This document shows, piece by piece, positions 52,683 to 61,661 of a DNA stretch of 64,000 bases. The translations under genes and the position numbers were made by a program. The notes under the pieces are model-generated. The model was not told the DNA's origin. It searched no databases and was given only the letters and a program-made list of their open reading frames with translations. The stretch comes from Anatilimnocola aggregata (GTDB lineage Bacteria > Planctomycetota > Planctomycetia > Pirellulales > Pirellulaceae): NCBI RefSeq assembly GCF_007747655.1, contig NZ_CP036274.1:7502001-7566000 (forward strand). Reading direction: 5' to 3'. Numbering within the stretch: the first letter of the stretch is position 1; each line of letters starts with the position of its first letter.

Positions 52683-54344
52683 ATGAATCAGAACCACATG
52701 CCGAGTCATTTGGAATTCGACCTGCAAGCTTTGGTAACCAAAGGCAAGACGCAGGGCTATCTGACCTACGAAGATGTCAACGGCTATCTGCCCGATCAGG
52801 ACATCAACCCCGAGAAACTCGACAACTTGCTGGTCGCCATCGATGAAGCTGGCATCGAGCTGATGGATGAGCCACCACCAGGCCCAGGCGACATTCTCAA
52901 GTTTCAACCGCGCGAAATCGAAGGGCCTTCGCTGGCCAACAAGTCGACCGAGCCGCCAACCAAGCTGAATAACGACCCGATTCGGCTCTACCTGTCGCAG
53001 ATGTCGGAGATTCCGCTCCTCTCGCGCACAGAAGAAATCTCGCTCGCCAAGAAGATCGAAGTCACCCGCAAGCGATTTCGTCGCACGCTCCTGAGCTGTG
53101 ATTATGCGATGCGTGAGACGGTGAAGATTCTGACGCAGGTCTATAAGGGCGAATTGCCCTTCGATCGCACGATCAAGGTCTCGTTGACCGAACAACTGGC
53201 CAAGGAACAGATTCTCGCTCGGATGCCGCACAACCTGCGGACCATCGAGAACTTGCTCGACCGGAATCGCGAAGACTTTACTCGCCTGGTACGCAAGAGC
53301 ACCAGCCGCGAGGAACGACAACTGGCCCGTCGCAACTTCCTGCGTCGCCGTCGCAAGTGCCTGCAACTGGCCGAAGAGATGAGCCTGCGGACGCGCCGCG
53401 TTCATCCGCACATGTCGCAGCTCGAAAACTACTCGCGCCGCATGGATCAAATTCAGGCTCGGCTGAACATCATCCGTGGCGATGTCGCTTGCCGCGATGA
53501 GCGGGCCGATCTCCGCCGCGAACTGTTCGACCTGATGCGGATCACGCTCGAGAGCCCGAAGTCGCTGCGTGAACGCTGCAAGGCTTTCCGCCGTCAGCAT
53601 CAAGAATACGAAGATGCCAAGCGCAATTTGAGCAGCGGCAACTTGCGGCTGGTCGTTTCGATCGCCAAGAAGTACCGCAATCGCGGCCTGAGCTTCCTCG
53701 ACCTGATTCAGGAAGGAAACACCGGCCTGATGCGTGCCGTCGACAAGTACGAATATCGCCGCGGCTTCAAGTTCAGCACGTACGCCACGTGGTGGATTCG
53801 TCAGGCGATCACTCGCGCGATTGCCGACCAGGCCCGCACGATTCGCATTCCGGTTCACATGATCGACATTCTGTCGAAGCTGCGAAATATCCAAAAGAAG
53901 CTGCAGCAGGAACTGGGGCGCGAAGCTACGACCGAAGAAATCGCCGGCCAGACGGAAGTGCCGATCGAAGAAGTGCGCCGCATTCTCGATATCGGTCGTC
54001 ACCCCGTTAGCTTGGATCGCCCCGTCGGCGACAGCGAAGACTCCAGCTTTGGCGAATTCATCCAGGACAACAGCAGCGACAATCCTGTCTTCTGCGCCAG
54101 CAACGCGATCCTGCGTGAGAAGATCGAGCAACTGCTCAAAACCCTCACCTGGCGCGAACGCGAGATCGTCCGCCTCCGTTACGGTCTGCAAGACGGCTAC
54201 ACCTACACGCTGGAAGAAGTAGGCCGCATCTTCAAGGTGACCCGCGAACGCGTTCGCCAGATCGAAGCGAAAGCCGTCCGCAAACTACAGCACCCCAACC
54301 GCAGCCAACACCTCGAAGGCTTCTTGAAGCAGATGGCTGGGTAA
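52683..54344 (+). CDS. rpoD: Primary RNA polymerase sigma factor (RpoD/SigA)
   Basis: 553 aa. Region 1.1-like start ([28 protein letters not shown]), region 1.2 ([29 protein letters not shown]), region 2 ([60 protein letters not shown]), region 3 ([19 protein letters not shown]) and region 4.2 ([31 protein letters not shown]). An insert between regions 1.2 and 2 is charged and helical. AAGGAGGA lies 5 nt before the ATG, a very strong ribosome site. It directs housekeeping transcription. A terminator follows. Confidence 0.97.
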   Translation: MNQNHMPSHLEFDLQALVTKGKTQGYLTYEDVNGYLPDQDINPEKLDNLLVAIDEAGIELMDEPPPGPGDILKFQPREIEGPSLANKSTEPPTKLNNDPIRLYLSQMSEIPLLSRTEEISLAKKIEVTRKRFRRTLLSCDYAMRETVKILTQVYKGELPFDRTIKVSLTEQLAKEQILARMPHNLRTIENLLDRNREDFTRLVRKSTSREERQLARRNFLRRRRKCLQLAEEMSLRTRRVHPHMSQLENYSRRMDQIQARLNIIRGDVACRDERADLRRELFDLMRITLESPKSLRERCKAFRRQHQEYEDAKRNLSSGNLRLVVSIAKKYRNRGLSFLDLIQEGNTGLMRAVDKYEYRRGFKFSTYATWWIRQAITRAIADQARTIRIPVHMIDILSKLRNIQKKLQQELGREATTEEIAGQTEVPIEEVRRILDIGRHPVSLDRPVGDSEDSSFGEFIQDNSSDNPVFCASNAILREKIEQLLKTLTWREREIVRLRYGLQDGYTYTLEEVGRIFKVTRERVRQIEAKAVRKLQHPNRSQHLEGFLKQMAG

Positions 54345-54379
54345 ATCGAAACACTCGGCAATCGCAATCGTCACTTCAT

Positions 54380-54409
54380 CAGGGCCTGAGTCACCGCAGG
54401 CCCTGTTTT
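54380..54409 (+). terminator. Rho-independent terminator after rpoD
   Basis: CAGGGCCTG and CAGGCCCTG form a 9-bp stem around AGTCACCG, followed by TTTT. It lies 35 bp after the rpoD stop and 10 bp before the convergent HEPN gene's stop, so it may serve both. Confidence 0.85.
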
Positions 54410-54418
54410 CAATTCTTG

Positions 54419-54838
54419 CTAAGTCTTGGGACGCATCTGCTGCTGATAAGAGTCAATTGCCACCTTGATCTCCGATCGTGCCGGTTCGGCATTGCATTGC
54501 TGTAAGAGAGACTCGACGTACCGAGCGAGTTCCACACAGCGCATGGCGCGAATCTGTTCTTCGATGGCGGTATCGGCAAGGCGATAGTCGGCTCGACGCC
54601 GGTCGTCGTACAGATCGGCAAGAATCCTGGCTGCATCCATTGCCAATGGGTGCTTGCTCGCCAGCAATGGCTTGTGAAGGTCGTGATCTTTCCCGGTGTT
54701 GAAACCTATCCCGGAAAGAAATTCGGTGACCAGGTGAAACGCTCCGTAGTAGGCTCGGCTGATGGACGTGCGAATGCGCGCTTTCTCAGTCTGGACCGAT
54801 AAAGTTCCCGCGAGGGCAATAAATTCAACGGGCTTCAT
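54419..54838 (-). CDS. HEPN-domain protein (UPF0332-like)
   Basis: 139 aa, all-helical. RTSISRAYYGAFHLVTEFL is the typical first HEPN helix seen in UPF0332/HEPN proteins, and YDDRRRADYRLADTAI takes the place of the conserved R/K-rich segment. In HEPN RNase toxins an Rx4-6H motif cleaves RNA; here the His of that motif is not evident, so RNase activity is uncertain. Its ATG overlaps the stop of the upstream partner by 4 bp (ATGA). HEPN proteins usually pair with nucleotidyltransferase (MNT) antitoxins, which the partner does not resemble. Confidence 0.78.
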   Translation of the reverse strand: MKPVEFIALAGTLSVQTEKARIRTSISRAYYGAFHLVTEFLSGIGFNTGKDHDLHKPLLASKHPLAMDAARILADLYDDRRRADYRLADTAIEEQIRAMRCVELARYVESLLQQCNAEPARSEIKVAIDSYQQQMRPKT

Positions 54839-55239
54839 ACTGGCGACACCGCCAAACGAATGTCCCCCGCTTCGTCGGGAAACGCTTCGACCAGGCGACG
54901 ACCGAACTTCAACTCTCGTTGTATGGACTCCTGGATGTCTTCCTTACAACTCACAAGGAATACGTACCACTGCGCCGATGGATCATCGGGAGCACAAGCG
55001 ACTTCGATCTCCAATGGGCCGGGAAACAATTCCTCACACAACTGCCGGGCAAAGTCCATGACGGGCGAGTTCAGAGAAAAAAGGGGCGGGCGTAGTGGAG
55101 GTTGCTCGGGCTGCCGCGCTTCCAACTGCTGGATTCTTGCGAAGGCCTCGTCAAGCCGCGTTTGCAGGACGAGCAGCTCTTGTTGAATTTCAGGTTGATT
55201 TCCGGAAGATGCGGGAATTGACGTGGGTTGAGCAATCAT
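54835..55239 (-). CDS. Coiled-coil partner of HEPN gene, unknown function
   Basis: 134 aa. A Ser/Pro-rich start is followed by a coiled coil (IQQELLVLQTRLDEAFARIQQLEARQ), a Pro-rich linker, and a C-terminal alpha/beta part (MDFARQLCEELFPGPLEIEVACAPDDPSAQWYVFLVSC, IQESIQRELKFGRRLVEAF). The C-terminal part looks like a small sensor or inhibitor domain. It is translationally coupled to the HEPN gene downstream. I do not recognise a family. A role as cognate antitoxin is inferred from position only. Confidence 0.65.
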   Translation of the reverse strand: MIAQPTSIPASSGNQPEIQQELLVLQTRLDEAFARIQQLEARQPEQPPLRPPLFSLNSPVMDFARQLCEELFPGPLEIEVACAPDDPSAQWYVFLVSCKEDIQESIQRELKFGRRLVEAFPDEAGDIRLAVSPV

Positions 55240-55521
55240 CTTCGCTGATCCGTCCTAAGTCGTTTCGCGTACTCACTATTTCATCATATCTCACGCAAAC
55301 GTGTGTGTCGCCGCTCGCATGCGACTTAACATCTTCGTCAACTGTCGCATCCTGCCCCTTGAACGCTAGCGGCGAACCGTGTTACCTTCGAGAGATTTTA
55401 CACGCCACTCGGTTTTGCGCTGAGGCTGCGCGCACGCAATTGGTGCGAGGCGGTCCTCAAGGGTGGTTAGCCAGAGCCTGTCTGCTGTCCGCGTTCTCGT
55501 TTTCCAAGGATTGATCTGCCC

Positions 55522-58500
55522 GTGCCAAAGCGAACTGACCTCAAGAAGATTTTGCTGATTGGCTCCGGTCCCATTGTGATCGGCCAGGCTTGCGAGTTTG
55601 ACTATTCGGGTACGCAAGCTTGCAAAGCGCTGCGCGAAGAGGGGTACGAAGTGGTGCTGGTGAACAGCAACCCGGCCACGATCATGACCGATCCGGAAAT
55701 GGCTGACCGGACCTACATCGAACCGCTGACGTGGGAGATCGTCGAAAAGATCATCGAAAAAGAGCGTCCTTGCGCGATCCTGCCTACACTTGGCGGCCAA
55801 ACGGGCCTCAACCTCGCGATGGATCTGGCCAAGCACGGCGTGCTCGCGAAGTACAACTGCGAAATGATCGGCGCACGCCCCGATGTCATCGCCAAGGCCG
55901 AAGAACGCGAGCTGTTCAAGCAGGCGATGCACAAGATTGGCCTCTCGGTTTGCAAGGGTGAAACCGTCAAGACTGTCGAACACGCCCGCAAGGTGCTCGA
56001 GATGGTCGGTCTCCCCGCCATCGTCCGCCCTAGCTTTACGATGGGTGGCAGCGGTTCGGGCATCGCCTACAACCGCGAAGAATTCGACCGGATGGTGCGG
56101 AACGGCCTCGATTTGTCGCCCGTCACCGAAGTGCTGGTCGAAGAATCAATCATCGGCTGGAAAGAATACGAGATGGAAGTCGTCCGCGACATGGACGACA
56201 ACGTAGTCATCATCTGCTCGATCGAAAATTTCGATCCGATGGGCGTTCACACCGGCGACTCCATCACCGTCGCTCCCGCTCAAACCCTGAGCGACAAAGA
56301 ATATCAGCGGATGCGCGATGCGAGCATCGCCGTCATTCGCGAGATCGGCGTCGAAACCGGTGGTTCCAACATTCAATTTGCGATTAATCCGAAAAACGGC
56401 CGGATGATCGTCATCGAAATGAACCCGCGCGTCAGTCGCAGCAGCGCGCTGGCCAGCAAGGCGACGGGCTTTCCGATTGCCAAGATTGCCGCGAAACTCG
56501 CTGTTGGCTTTCGGCTGCACGAATTGGCCAACGATATCACGCGCAAGACGCTGGCCTGCTTCGAGCCTTCGATCGACTACGTCGTTACCAAGATTCCCCG
56601 CTTTGCCTTCGAAAAATTCCCCGAAGCTGATGCGACGCTGATGACGCAAATGAAGAGCGTCGGCGAGACGATGGCCATTGGCCGGACGTTTAAGGAATCC
56701 TTCCAGAAAGCGCTGCGTGGACTCGAAGTCGGCGCGTTCGGCTTTGGGTGCGACAACAAGGATCTCTGGGGCACACCGCATCAGCCCTCGGCCGACGACA
56801 TTCGCGCGAAGCTCGCCGTGCCCAACGCCGATCGAGTCTGGTACTTGCGCTATGCGATCAAGAGCGGAATGTCGCTCGCCGAAATCTTTCAACTCACGTT
56901 CATCGATCCTTGGTTTCTCGAGCAGTTGCTCGGCATCGTGCAGATGGAAGATTCGCTGCGCGCGATCGGCGATATCTCGCGCGTCGACGATGCCACGTTC
57001 CGCAAAGCCAAGCAATTTGGCTTTTCCGATCGCCAACTATCGACGATGTGGGGAGTGCCCGAAATCGATGTGCGCAGCAATCGCAAAGCGCGCGGGCTGG
57101 TTCCCACGTACAAGGCGGTCGATACCTGTGCTGCGGAGTTCGAAGCCTACACTCCTTACTTCTATTCGACCTACGAAGAAGAAGACGAAACGCCGCCGCG
57201 CAAGCCGGGCAAGAAGCGGGTCATGATCCTCGGTGGTGGTCCGAACCGCATCGGCCAGGGGATCGAGTTCGACTATTGCTGCTGCCACGCCAGTTTCGCG
57301 CTACGAGAATTGGGCATCGAATCGGTGATGGTCAACAGCAACCCCGAAACGGTCAGTACCGATTACGACACCAGCGATCTCCTCTTCTTCGAACCACTCA
57401 CCACCGAAGACGTGCTGAATATCTTCGACCGGATCGAGCCCGAAGGAGTGATTGTGCAGTTCGGCGGGCAAACACCGCTGAATTTGTCGCGGGCGCTGCA
57501 CAACGCCGGCGTGCCGATCATTGGTACGAGTGTCGAAACAATCGAAGCAGCTGAGGACCGCGAAAAGTTCGCCAAGATTCTCACCGCGCTCAATCTCAAA
57601 CAACCGGCCAACGGCATTGCCCGCAACATGAACCAAGCGCGAGCCGAGGCCGAGCGAGTTGGCTTCCCGTGCCTCGTTCGCCCCAGCTTTGTGCTCGGCG
57701 GACGGGCGATGGAAATCTGCTACGACCATTCACAGTTCGAACGCTTTGTGGCGGAAGCATTTGTGGTGGCTCAGGGTCAGCCAGTGCTCATCGATCGCTT
57801 TTTGGAAGATGCCACCGAAGTCGACGTCGACTGCATTTGCGACGGCGAAAATGTCATCATCGCTGGCATTATGGAACACATCGAAGAAGCCGGCGTCCAC
57901 TCGGGCGACTCGGCCTGCGCGATTCCTCCCTATAGCTTGCCCGGACCAATCGTTCAGGAGATTCGCGAAGCAACCGCAGCCATGGCCCTGCACTTGAAAG
58001 TGATTGGGCTGATGAACGTGCAGTTCGCGGTCAAGAAAGAAGATGGCAAGATGGCCGTCTATGTGCTTGAGGTGAATCCTCGCGCCAGCCGCACGGTGCC
58101 GTTTGTTGCCAAGGCCACGGGAATGCCCGTGGCGAAGATCGCGGCCAAGGTGATGACCGGCGTCACATTGCCTGAACTAGGCGTCACGCGCGAGCCGATT
58201 CCCTCACACGTCAGCGTGAAGGAGAGCGTCTTTCCGTTCCGCAAGTTCGCTGGCGTCGATATCGTGCTCGGTCCCGAGATGCGCAGCACGGGCGAAGTGA
58301 TGGGCATTAGCGAGCGGTTCAGCATCGCGTTTGCCAAGGGGCAATTAGCCGCAGGGACGATTTTGCCGACAGAAGGAAAGATCTTCGTCAGTGTCTCGGC
58401 TCGGCACAAAGAATCGGTCGTCGAACTTGCCCGCCGCTTGAAGAAGCTGGGGCACGAACTGGTGGCCACCGAAGGAACCGCTCGCCGACTGGAAGAAGCG

Positions 58501-58812
58501 GGCATTCTGGTGACGCACGTGAAAAAGATTGTCGAAGGGCGGCCAAATCTGCTCGACTATTTGAACGATGGACAAATCAAGCTCGTCATCAACACGCCGA
58601 GCGGCAAGGGAGCACGGACCGACGAGGGGCGCATTCGGGCAGCAGCGGTGCAACTTGGCGTCCCGTGCATCACCACCATTCAAGCGGCCGAAGCAGCAGT
58701 GAAGGCGATGGAAGCGTTGCGGGAAGAAACGATGGAAGTGCAGGCGCTGCAAGATCGTTTTCCCGCCATCAAACCCACGCCAGTTCTGTTGCCCGTGGAA
58801 GCGGGAGAATAG
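55522..58812 (+). CDS. carB: Carbamoyl-phosphate synthase large subunit
   Basis: 1096 aa, full length. Two ATP-grasp halves begin with [28 protein letters not shown] and [64 protein letters not shown] and [16 protein letters not shown] are family hallmarks, and the C-terminal MGS-like allosteric domain starts around [22 protein letters not shown]. It makes carbamoyl phosphate from ammonia (delivered by CarA), bicarbonate and 2 ATP for arginine and pyrimidine synthesis. Start GTG. carA is not in the window. Confidence 0.98.
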   Translation: MPKRTDLKKILLIGSGPIVIGQACEFDYSGTQACKALREEGYEVVLVNSNPATIMTDPEMADRTYIEPLTWEIVEKIIEKERPCAILPTLGGQTGLNLAMDLAKHGVLAKYNCEMIGARPDVIAKAEERELFKQAMHKIGLSVCKGETVKTVEHARKVLEMVGLPAIVRPSFTMGGSGSGIAYNREEFDRMVRNGLDLSPVTEVLVEESIIGWKEYEMEVVRDMDDNVVIICSIENFDPMGVHTGDSITVAPAQTLSDKEYQRMRDASIAVIREIGVETGGSNIQFAINPKNGRMIVIEMNPRVSRSSALASKATGFPIAKIAAKLAVGFRLHELANDITRKTLACFEPSIDYVVTKIPRFAFEKFPEADATLMTQMKSVGETMAIGRTFKESFQKALRGLEVGAFGFGCDNKDLWGTPHQPSADDIRAKLAVPNADRVWYLRYAIKSGMSLAEIFQLTFIDPWFLEQLLGIVQMEDSLRAIGDISRVDDATFRKAKQFGFSDRQLSTMWGVPEIDVRSNRKARGLVPTYKAVDTCAAEFEAYTPYFYSTYEEEDETPPRKPGKKRVMILGGGPNRIGQGIEFDYCCCHASFALRELGIESVMVNSNPETVSTDYDTSDLLFFEPLTTEDVLNIFDRIEPEGVIVQFGGQTPLNLSRALHNAGVPIIGTSVETIEAAEDREKFAKILTALNLKQPANGIARNMNQARAEAERVGFPCLVRPSFVLGGRAMEICYDHSQFERFVAEAFVVAQGQPVLIDRFLEDATEVDVDCICDGENVIIAGIMEHIEEAGVHSGDSACAIPPYSLPGPIVQEIREATAAMALHLKVIGLMNVQFAVKKEDGKMAVYVLEVNPRASRTVPFVAKATGMPVAKIAAKVMTGVTLPELGVTREPIPSHVSVKESVFPFRKFAGVDIVLGPEMRSTGEVMGISERFSIAFAKGQLAAGTILPTEGKIFVSVSARHKESVVELARRLKKLGHELVATEGTARRLEEAGILVTHVKKIVEGRPNLLDYLNDGQIKLVINTPSGKGARTDEGRIRAAAVQLGVPCITTIQAAEAAVKAMEALREETMEVQALQDRFPAIKPTPVLLPVEAGE

Positions 58813-58857
58813 AGTTGTCGACGGCCGACAAGGTGCGCGAGTCAGGTACTGTCGCGC

Positions 58858-59343
58858 CTACGGCTTGACTTTGGTCTTGCGAAGAATGATATCGCCCTGG
58901 CAGCATTCGCAGATTTTCAATTCGTACATGGCGATTGAGCAGATCTCGCACCAGTAGTCGATTTCGAACTTCCCTTCGCCGGTCACTTCGTACAGGCGAA
59001 TGATCTGGCCCGCGGGTGAGCCGCGAAATTTGCGGACGAGGACTTCCAGGTCCATCTTTCGCAGGCGCTCATCGTTTCGCAAAGCGCGGCCGCGCACGTC
59101 TTCCACAATCGGCAGCAGTGTCCCCTCTTTCGTTTCAATGGCCAGCGTGCGTTCAAGCGCCTCATCGACCGACTGCACGTTGTGCAATCGCTTCAGCGCC
59201 TCGGCAAGAAACACCGCCTTGCCGCGATAGGTTTGCAGGTCAAATGGGGCCGGAGCATCAGTAGCGGGCTTCGGCTCTGCTGCCAACAGCGACGGCCCGA
59301 TCAATAAGCAACCGCCAGCAATCAGCAATTCACGCCTTTTCAT
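58858..59343 (-). CDS. Exported Cys-rich protein of unknown function
   Basis: 161 aa with a signal peptide (LLIAGGCLLIGPSLLAA). The mature part has a helical region with a catalytic-looking but unrecognised DVRGRALRNDERLRKMDLEVLVRKFRG. A C-terminal cluster of five cysteines (Cys132, 135, 145, 147, 148 in WCEICSIAMYELKICECCQGD) looks like a metal-binding zinc ribbon. It follows the 228-aa exported gene by 27 bp, so the two are probably an operon. The function is unknown. Confidence 0.72.
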   Translation of the reverse strand: MKRRELLIAGGCLLIGPSLLAAEPKPATDAPAPFDLQTYRGKAVFLAEALKRLHNVQSVDEALERTLAIETKEGTLLPIVEDVRGRALRNDERLRKMDLEVLVRKFRGSPAGQIIRLYEVTGEGKFEIDYWCEICSIAMYELKICECCQGDIILRKTKVKP

Positions 59344-59370
59344 TCTGCATTCTGCCTTCTAACTTCTGCA

Positions 59371-60057
59371 TTATTCTCCGGCGTTACCAACCACGACCAA
59401 TTCCATCGCCTGGTCTGCACTCTTCCCCCCCTGCGAAGTCTTGCCGACAAAGCGAATGATCCACCATTCCTTCTCTTCGTTATGACGCACTGCGAGGGCT
59501 TCGGTCGAGTCGCTTAAGCGTTGCAACGAGAGGATTGCCGGATGCGTGGCACCGGTTGTTTCTTTGCTGGCTGCAACCAGTGGCTTGTATTCGAGTGCCG
59601 CGGGCGAACGATCGTTGGCAGCGGGAAGCAGCAGCAGGAAGTCGCGCGTGGGTGAAGTCCCCACGTGGGCACCGTCGACAGGTTGCTGGCCGTAGCGCAG
59701 CACATAAGTGCCCGGCGGAATGTCTTGATCGCGGAAATCGCCACCCTTGCGCGGGTAACGAATGACGCCAATCACCTGGCCAGGCTGCAGAGGATAGATC
59801 ACGTCGCCGCCAACCTTGTCACCCTTCAGTGGCCATTCTTTGCAGGGCCAGATTTCGCAAACCGTGCGGGATTCACCTTTCACAAACTTAAAACCGGTCG
59901 GCTGCAATAGACCGGCGATCTCCGGGGCCAATTCATCGGCCGGGGCGGCCTGATCGATCTTTTCAACCTTGTAATCCTGGGCACGTGCCTCCGTTGGGCA
60001 CAACGAACCGATTACGAGGAGCGAGCAGCAAACCGACGAAAAAACACGACAAAGCAT
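59371..60057 (-). CDS. Exported protein of unknown function
   Basis: 228 aa with a signal peptide (VFSSVCCSLLVIGSLCPTEARA). The mature domain is beta-rich: GFKFVKGESRTVCEIWPCKEWPL, YPLQPGQVIGVIRYPRKGGDFRDQDIPPGTYVLRYGQQ, WWIIRFVGKTSQGG. This pattern resembles a transthyretin-like or jelly-roll fold seen in planctomycete hypothetical proteins; I cannot assign a role. The ATG at 60057 gives the signal peptide. First gene of a pair with the Cys-rich protein downstream. Confidence 0.68.
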   Translation of the reverse strand: MLCRVFSSVCCSLLVIGSLCPTEARAQDYKVEKIDQAAPADELAPEIAGLLQPTGFKFVKGESRTVCEIWPCKEWPLKGDKVGGDVIYPLQPGQVIGVIRYPRKGGDFRDQDIPPGTYVLRYGQQPVDGAHVGTSPTRDFLLLLPAANDRSPAALEYKPLVAASKETTGATHPAILSLQRLSDSTEALAVRHNEEKEWWIIRFVGKTSQGGKSADQAMELVVVGNAGE

Positions 60058-60318
60058 GGGCGGGCCTCGGGCTAGGAGGGTGGGGCGGGAGAAATCTTCT
60101 CCCCTAGTATACCCCGCAGCGTGCCCGAAAGCTCCCTCGGGGCGCTGCAAGGCAGCATCCTTTTCCCTTGCAGAGACCCGTGATTTGGGCCCATTGGCCG
60201 TTTCGAACAGGCATTGCGGGCCGGCGAATCACGGCGATAATTGCGGTTTCTGTTTTTGCTGTTATCTCGTTGCGGAATTCCCGTAAGAGAGGACTCGCAA
60301 CGACGACAGTTGGCGGTT

Positions 60319-60340
60319 CTCCCTCGCTGACACGTCGGGC
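60319..60340. repeat. Single arm of the AGCCCGACGCG...GCGAGGG family (inverted)
   Basis: CTCCCTCGCTGACACGTCGG (from 60319) is the complement of the arm seen at 5714 and 41063, followed by GGC-TTTTT. It lies upstream of the aldolase gene. Confidence 0.55.
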
Positions 60341-60394
60341 TTTTTCGCACCCGCTACTCGGCCACCCCTATTCCGCCAATAAGGAGTTCATCGA

Positions 60395-61414
60395 ATGCCA
60401 CTCGTTACCCTGCGCACCGTTCTGGATCATGCTGCTGAAAACAACTACGGCGTTGCTGCCTTCAACGTCAATAACATGGAGCAGATCCAGTCGATCATGG
60501 AAGCGGCCAAAGAAACCGACTCGCCCGTGATTGTGCAGGCCAGCCGCGGCGCTCGCTCGTACTCGCAAGACAACTACCTCCGCCACTTGATGCTCGCCGC
60601 TGCGGAACTCTATCCGCAGATTCCGATCGTCATGCACCAGGATCACGGCAACAGCGTGAAGACCTGCTTGTCGGCCATCGAAAATGGCTTCACCAGCGTG
60701 ATGATGGACGGCAGCCTCGAAGAAGACGGCAAGACCCCGGCCAGCTACGAATACAACGTGAAGGTCACCAGCGAAGTGGTGAAACTCGCCCATGCCAAGG
60801 GTGTGGGTGTGGAAGGTGAACTCGGCTGCCTCGGTTCGCTCGAAAGTGGCGAAGGCGAAGCGGAAGACGGCCATGGTGCCGAAGGGGTCCTCTCGCACGA
60901 TCAACTGCTGACCGATCCGGTCCAGGCTCAAGACTTCGTCGCCAAGACCGGCATCGATGCTTTGGCCGTCGCCATCGGCACCAGCCACGGCGCTTACAAG
61001 TTCACTCGCCCGCCCAAGGGTGACGTGCTGGCCATGGACCGCATCATTGCCATTCACAAGCTCCTGCCGAACTGCCACCTGGTGATGCACGGCAGCAGCA
61101 GCGTGCCGCAAGACCTGCAAGACGAATTGAACAAGTACGGCGGCAAAATGAAGCCGACCTGGGGCGTGCCGGTGGAAGAAATCCAACTCGGCATCAAGAA
61201 CGGTGTGCGCAAGATCAACGTCGACACCGACAACCGTATGGCCATCACCGCCGCAGTCCGCAAGGCTCTGATGGAAAGCCCCGAAAAATTCGATCCTCGC
61301 GACTACATGAAGCCCGCTCGCGACGCCATGAAGAAGGTCTGCGTCGCCCGCATGGTCAGCTTCGGCCAAGCCGGCAACGCCAGCAAGCTGATGGCCAGCG
61401 GCACGGTGAAGTAG
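60395..61414 (+). CDS. fba: Class II fructose-bisphosphate aldolase
   Basis: 339 aa. [21 protein letters not shown], the zinc-site [25 protein letters not shown] and [21 protein letters not shown] match the class II family, of the subtype known from Calvin-cycle and thermophile enzymes. The histidines and the Glu of GELG bind zinc. It cleaves fructose 1,6-bisphosphate to dihydroxyacetone phosphate and glyceraldehyde 3-phosphate. AAGGAG lies before the ATG (spacing about 9). Two hairpins follow, the second a real terminator. Confidence 0.97.
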   Translation: MPLVTLRTVLDHAAENNYGVAAFNVNNMEQIQSIMEAAKETDSPVIVQASRGARSYSQDNYLRHLMLAAAELYPQIPIVMHQDHGNSVKTCLSAIENGFTSVMMDGSLEEDGKTPASYEYNVKVTSEVVKLAHAKGVGVEGELGCLGSLESGEGEAEDGHGAEGVLSHDQLLTDPVQAQDFVAKTGIDALAVAIGTSHGAYKFTRPPKGDVLAMDRIIAIHKLLPNCHLVMHGSSSVPQDLQDELNKYGGKMKPTWGVPVEEIQLGIKNGVRKINVDTDNRMAITAAVRKALMESPEKFDPRDYMKPARDAMKKVCVARMVSFGQAGNASKLMASGTVK

Positions 61415-61425
61415 TCGCTATAGTA

Positions 61426-61448
61426 GGGCACATCCGCTGGATGTGCCC
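61426..61448. repeat. Perfect 10-bp-stem hairpin after fba
   Basis: GGGCACATCC pairs with GGATGTGCCC around GCT. No T-run follows, so it may be a processing or protection hairpin, or an intergenic repeat. Confidence 0.65.
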
Positions 61449-61513
61449 TGGACCTGCAGTTCCCTTGGACTGCATACCACGACCTGCGGTAAATCAATTC
61501 GATCACCGCTTCA

Positions 61514-61546
61514 AGGCCACATCGAGCCGATGTGGCCTACTTTTTT
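61514..61546 (+). terminator. Rho-independent terminator
   Basis: AGGCCACATC and GATGTGGCCT form a 10-bp stem around GAGCC, followed by a run of six T (61541-61546). It ends the fba transcript before uvrA. Confidence 0.9.
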
Positions 61547-61661
61547 AGGCACGACCATCGCCGCTGAGCCTTCCTTCCCCCACCTGCCTGCTGCGGCCCA
61601 AGGGCGATAAACTGCGGGATGCGTTTGTGGGCTGGGGACCAGGCAGGGCGGGGGCCGATTC

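Noticed and set aside
52668-54191. 507-codon open frame antisense to rpoD
   Set aside because: The opposite strand encodes an unmistakable sigma factor; the antisense product has no recognisable domains.
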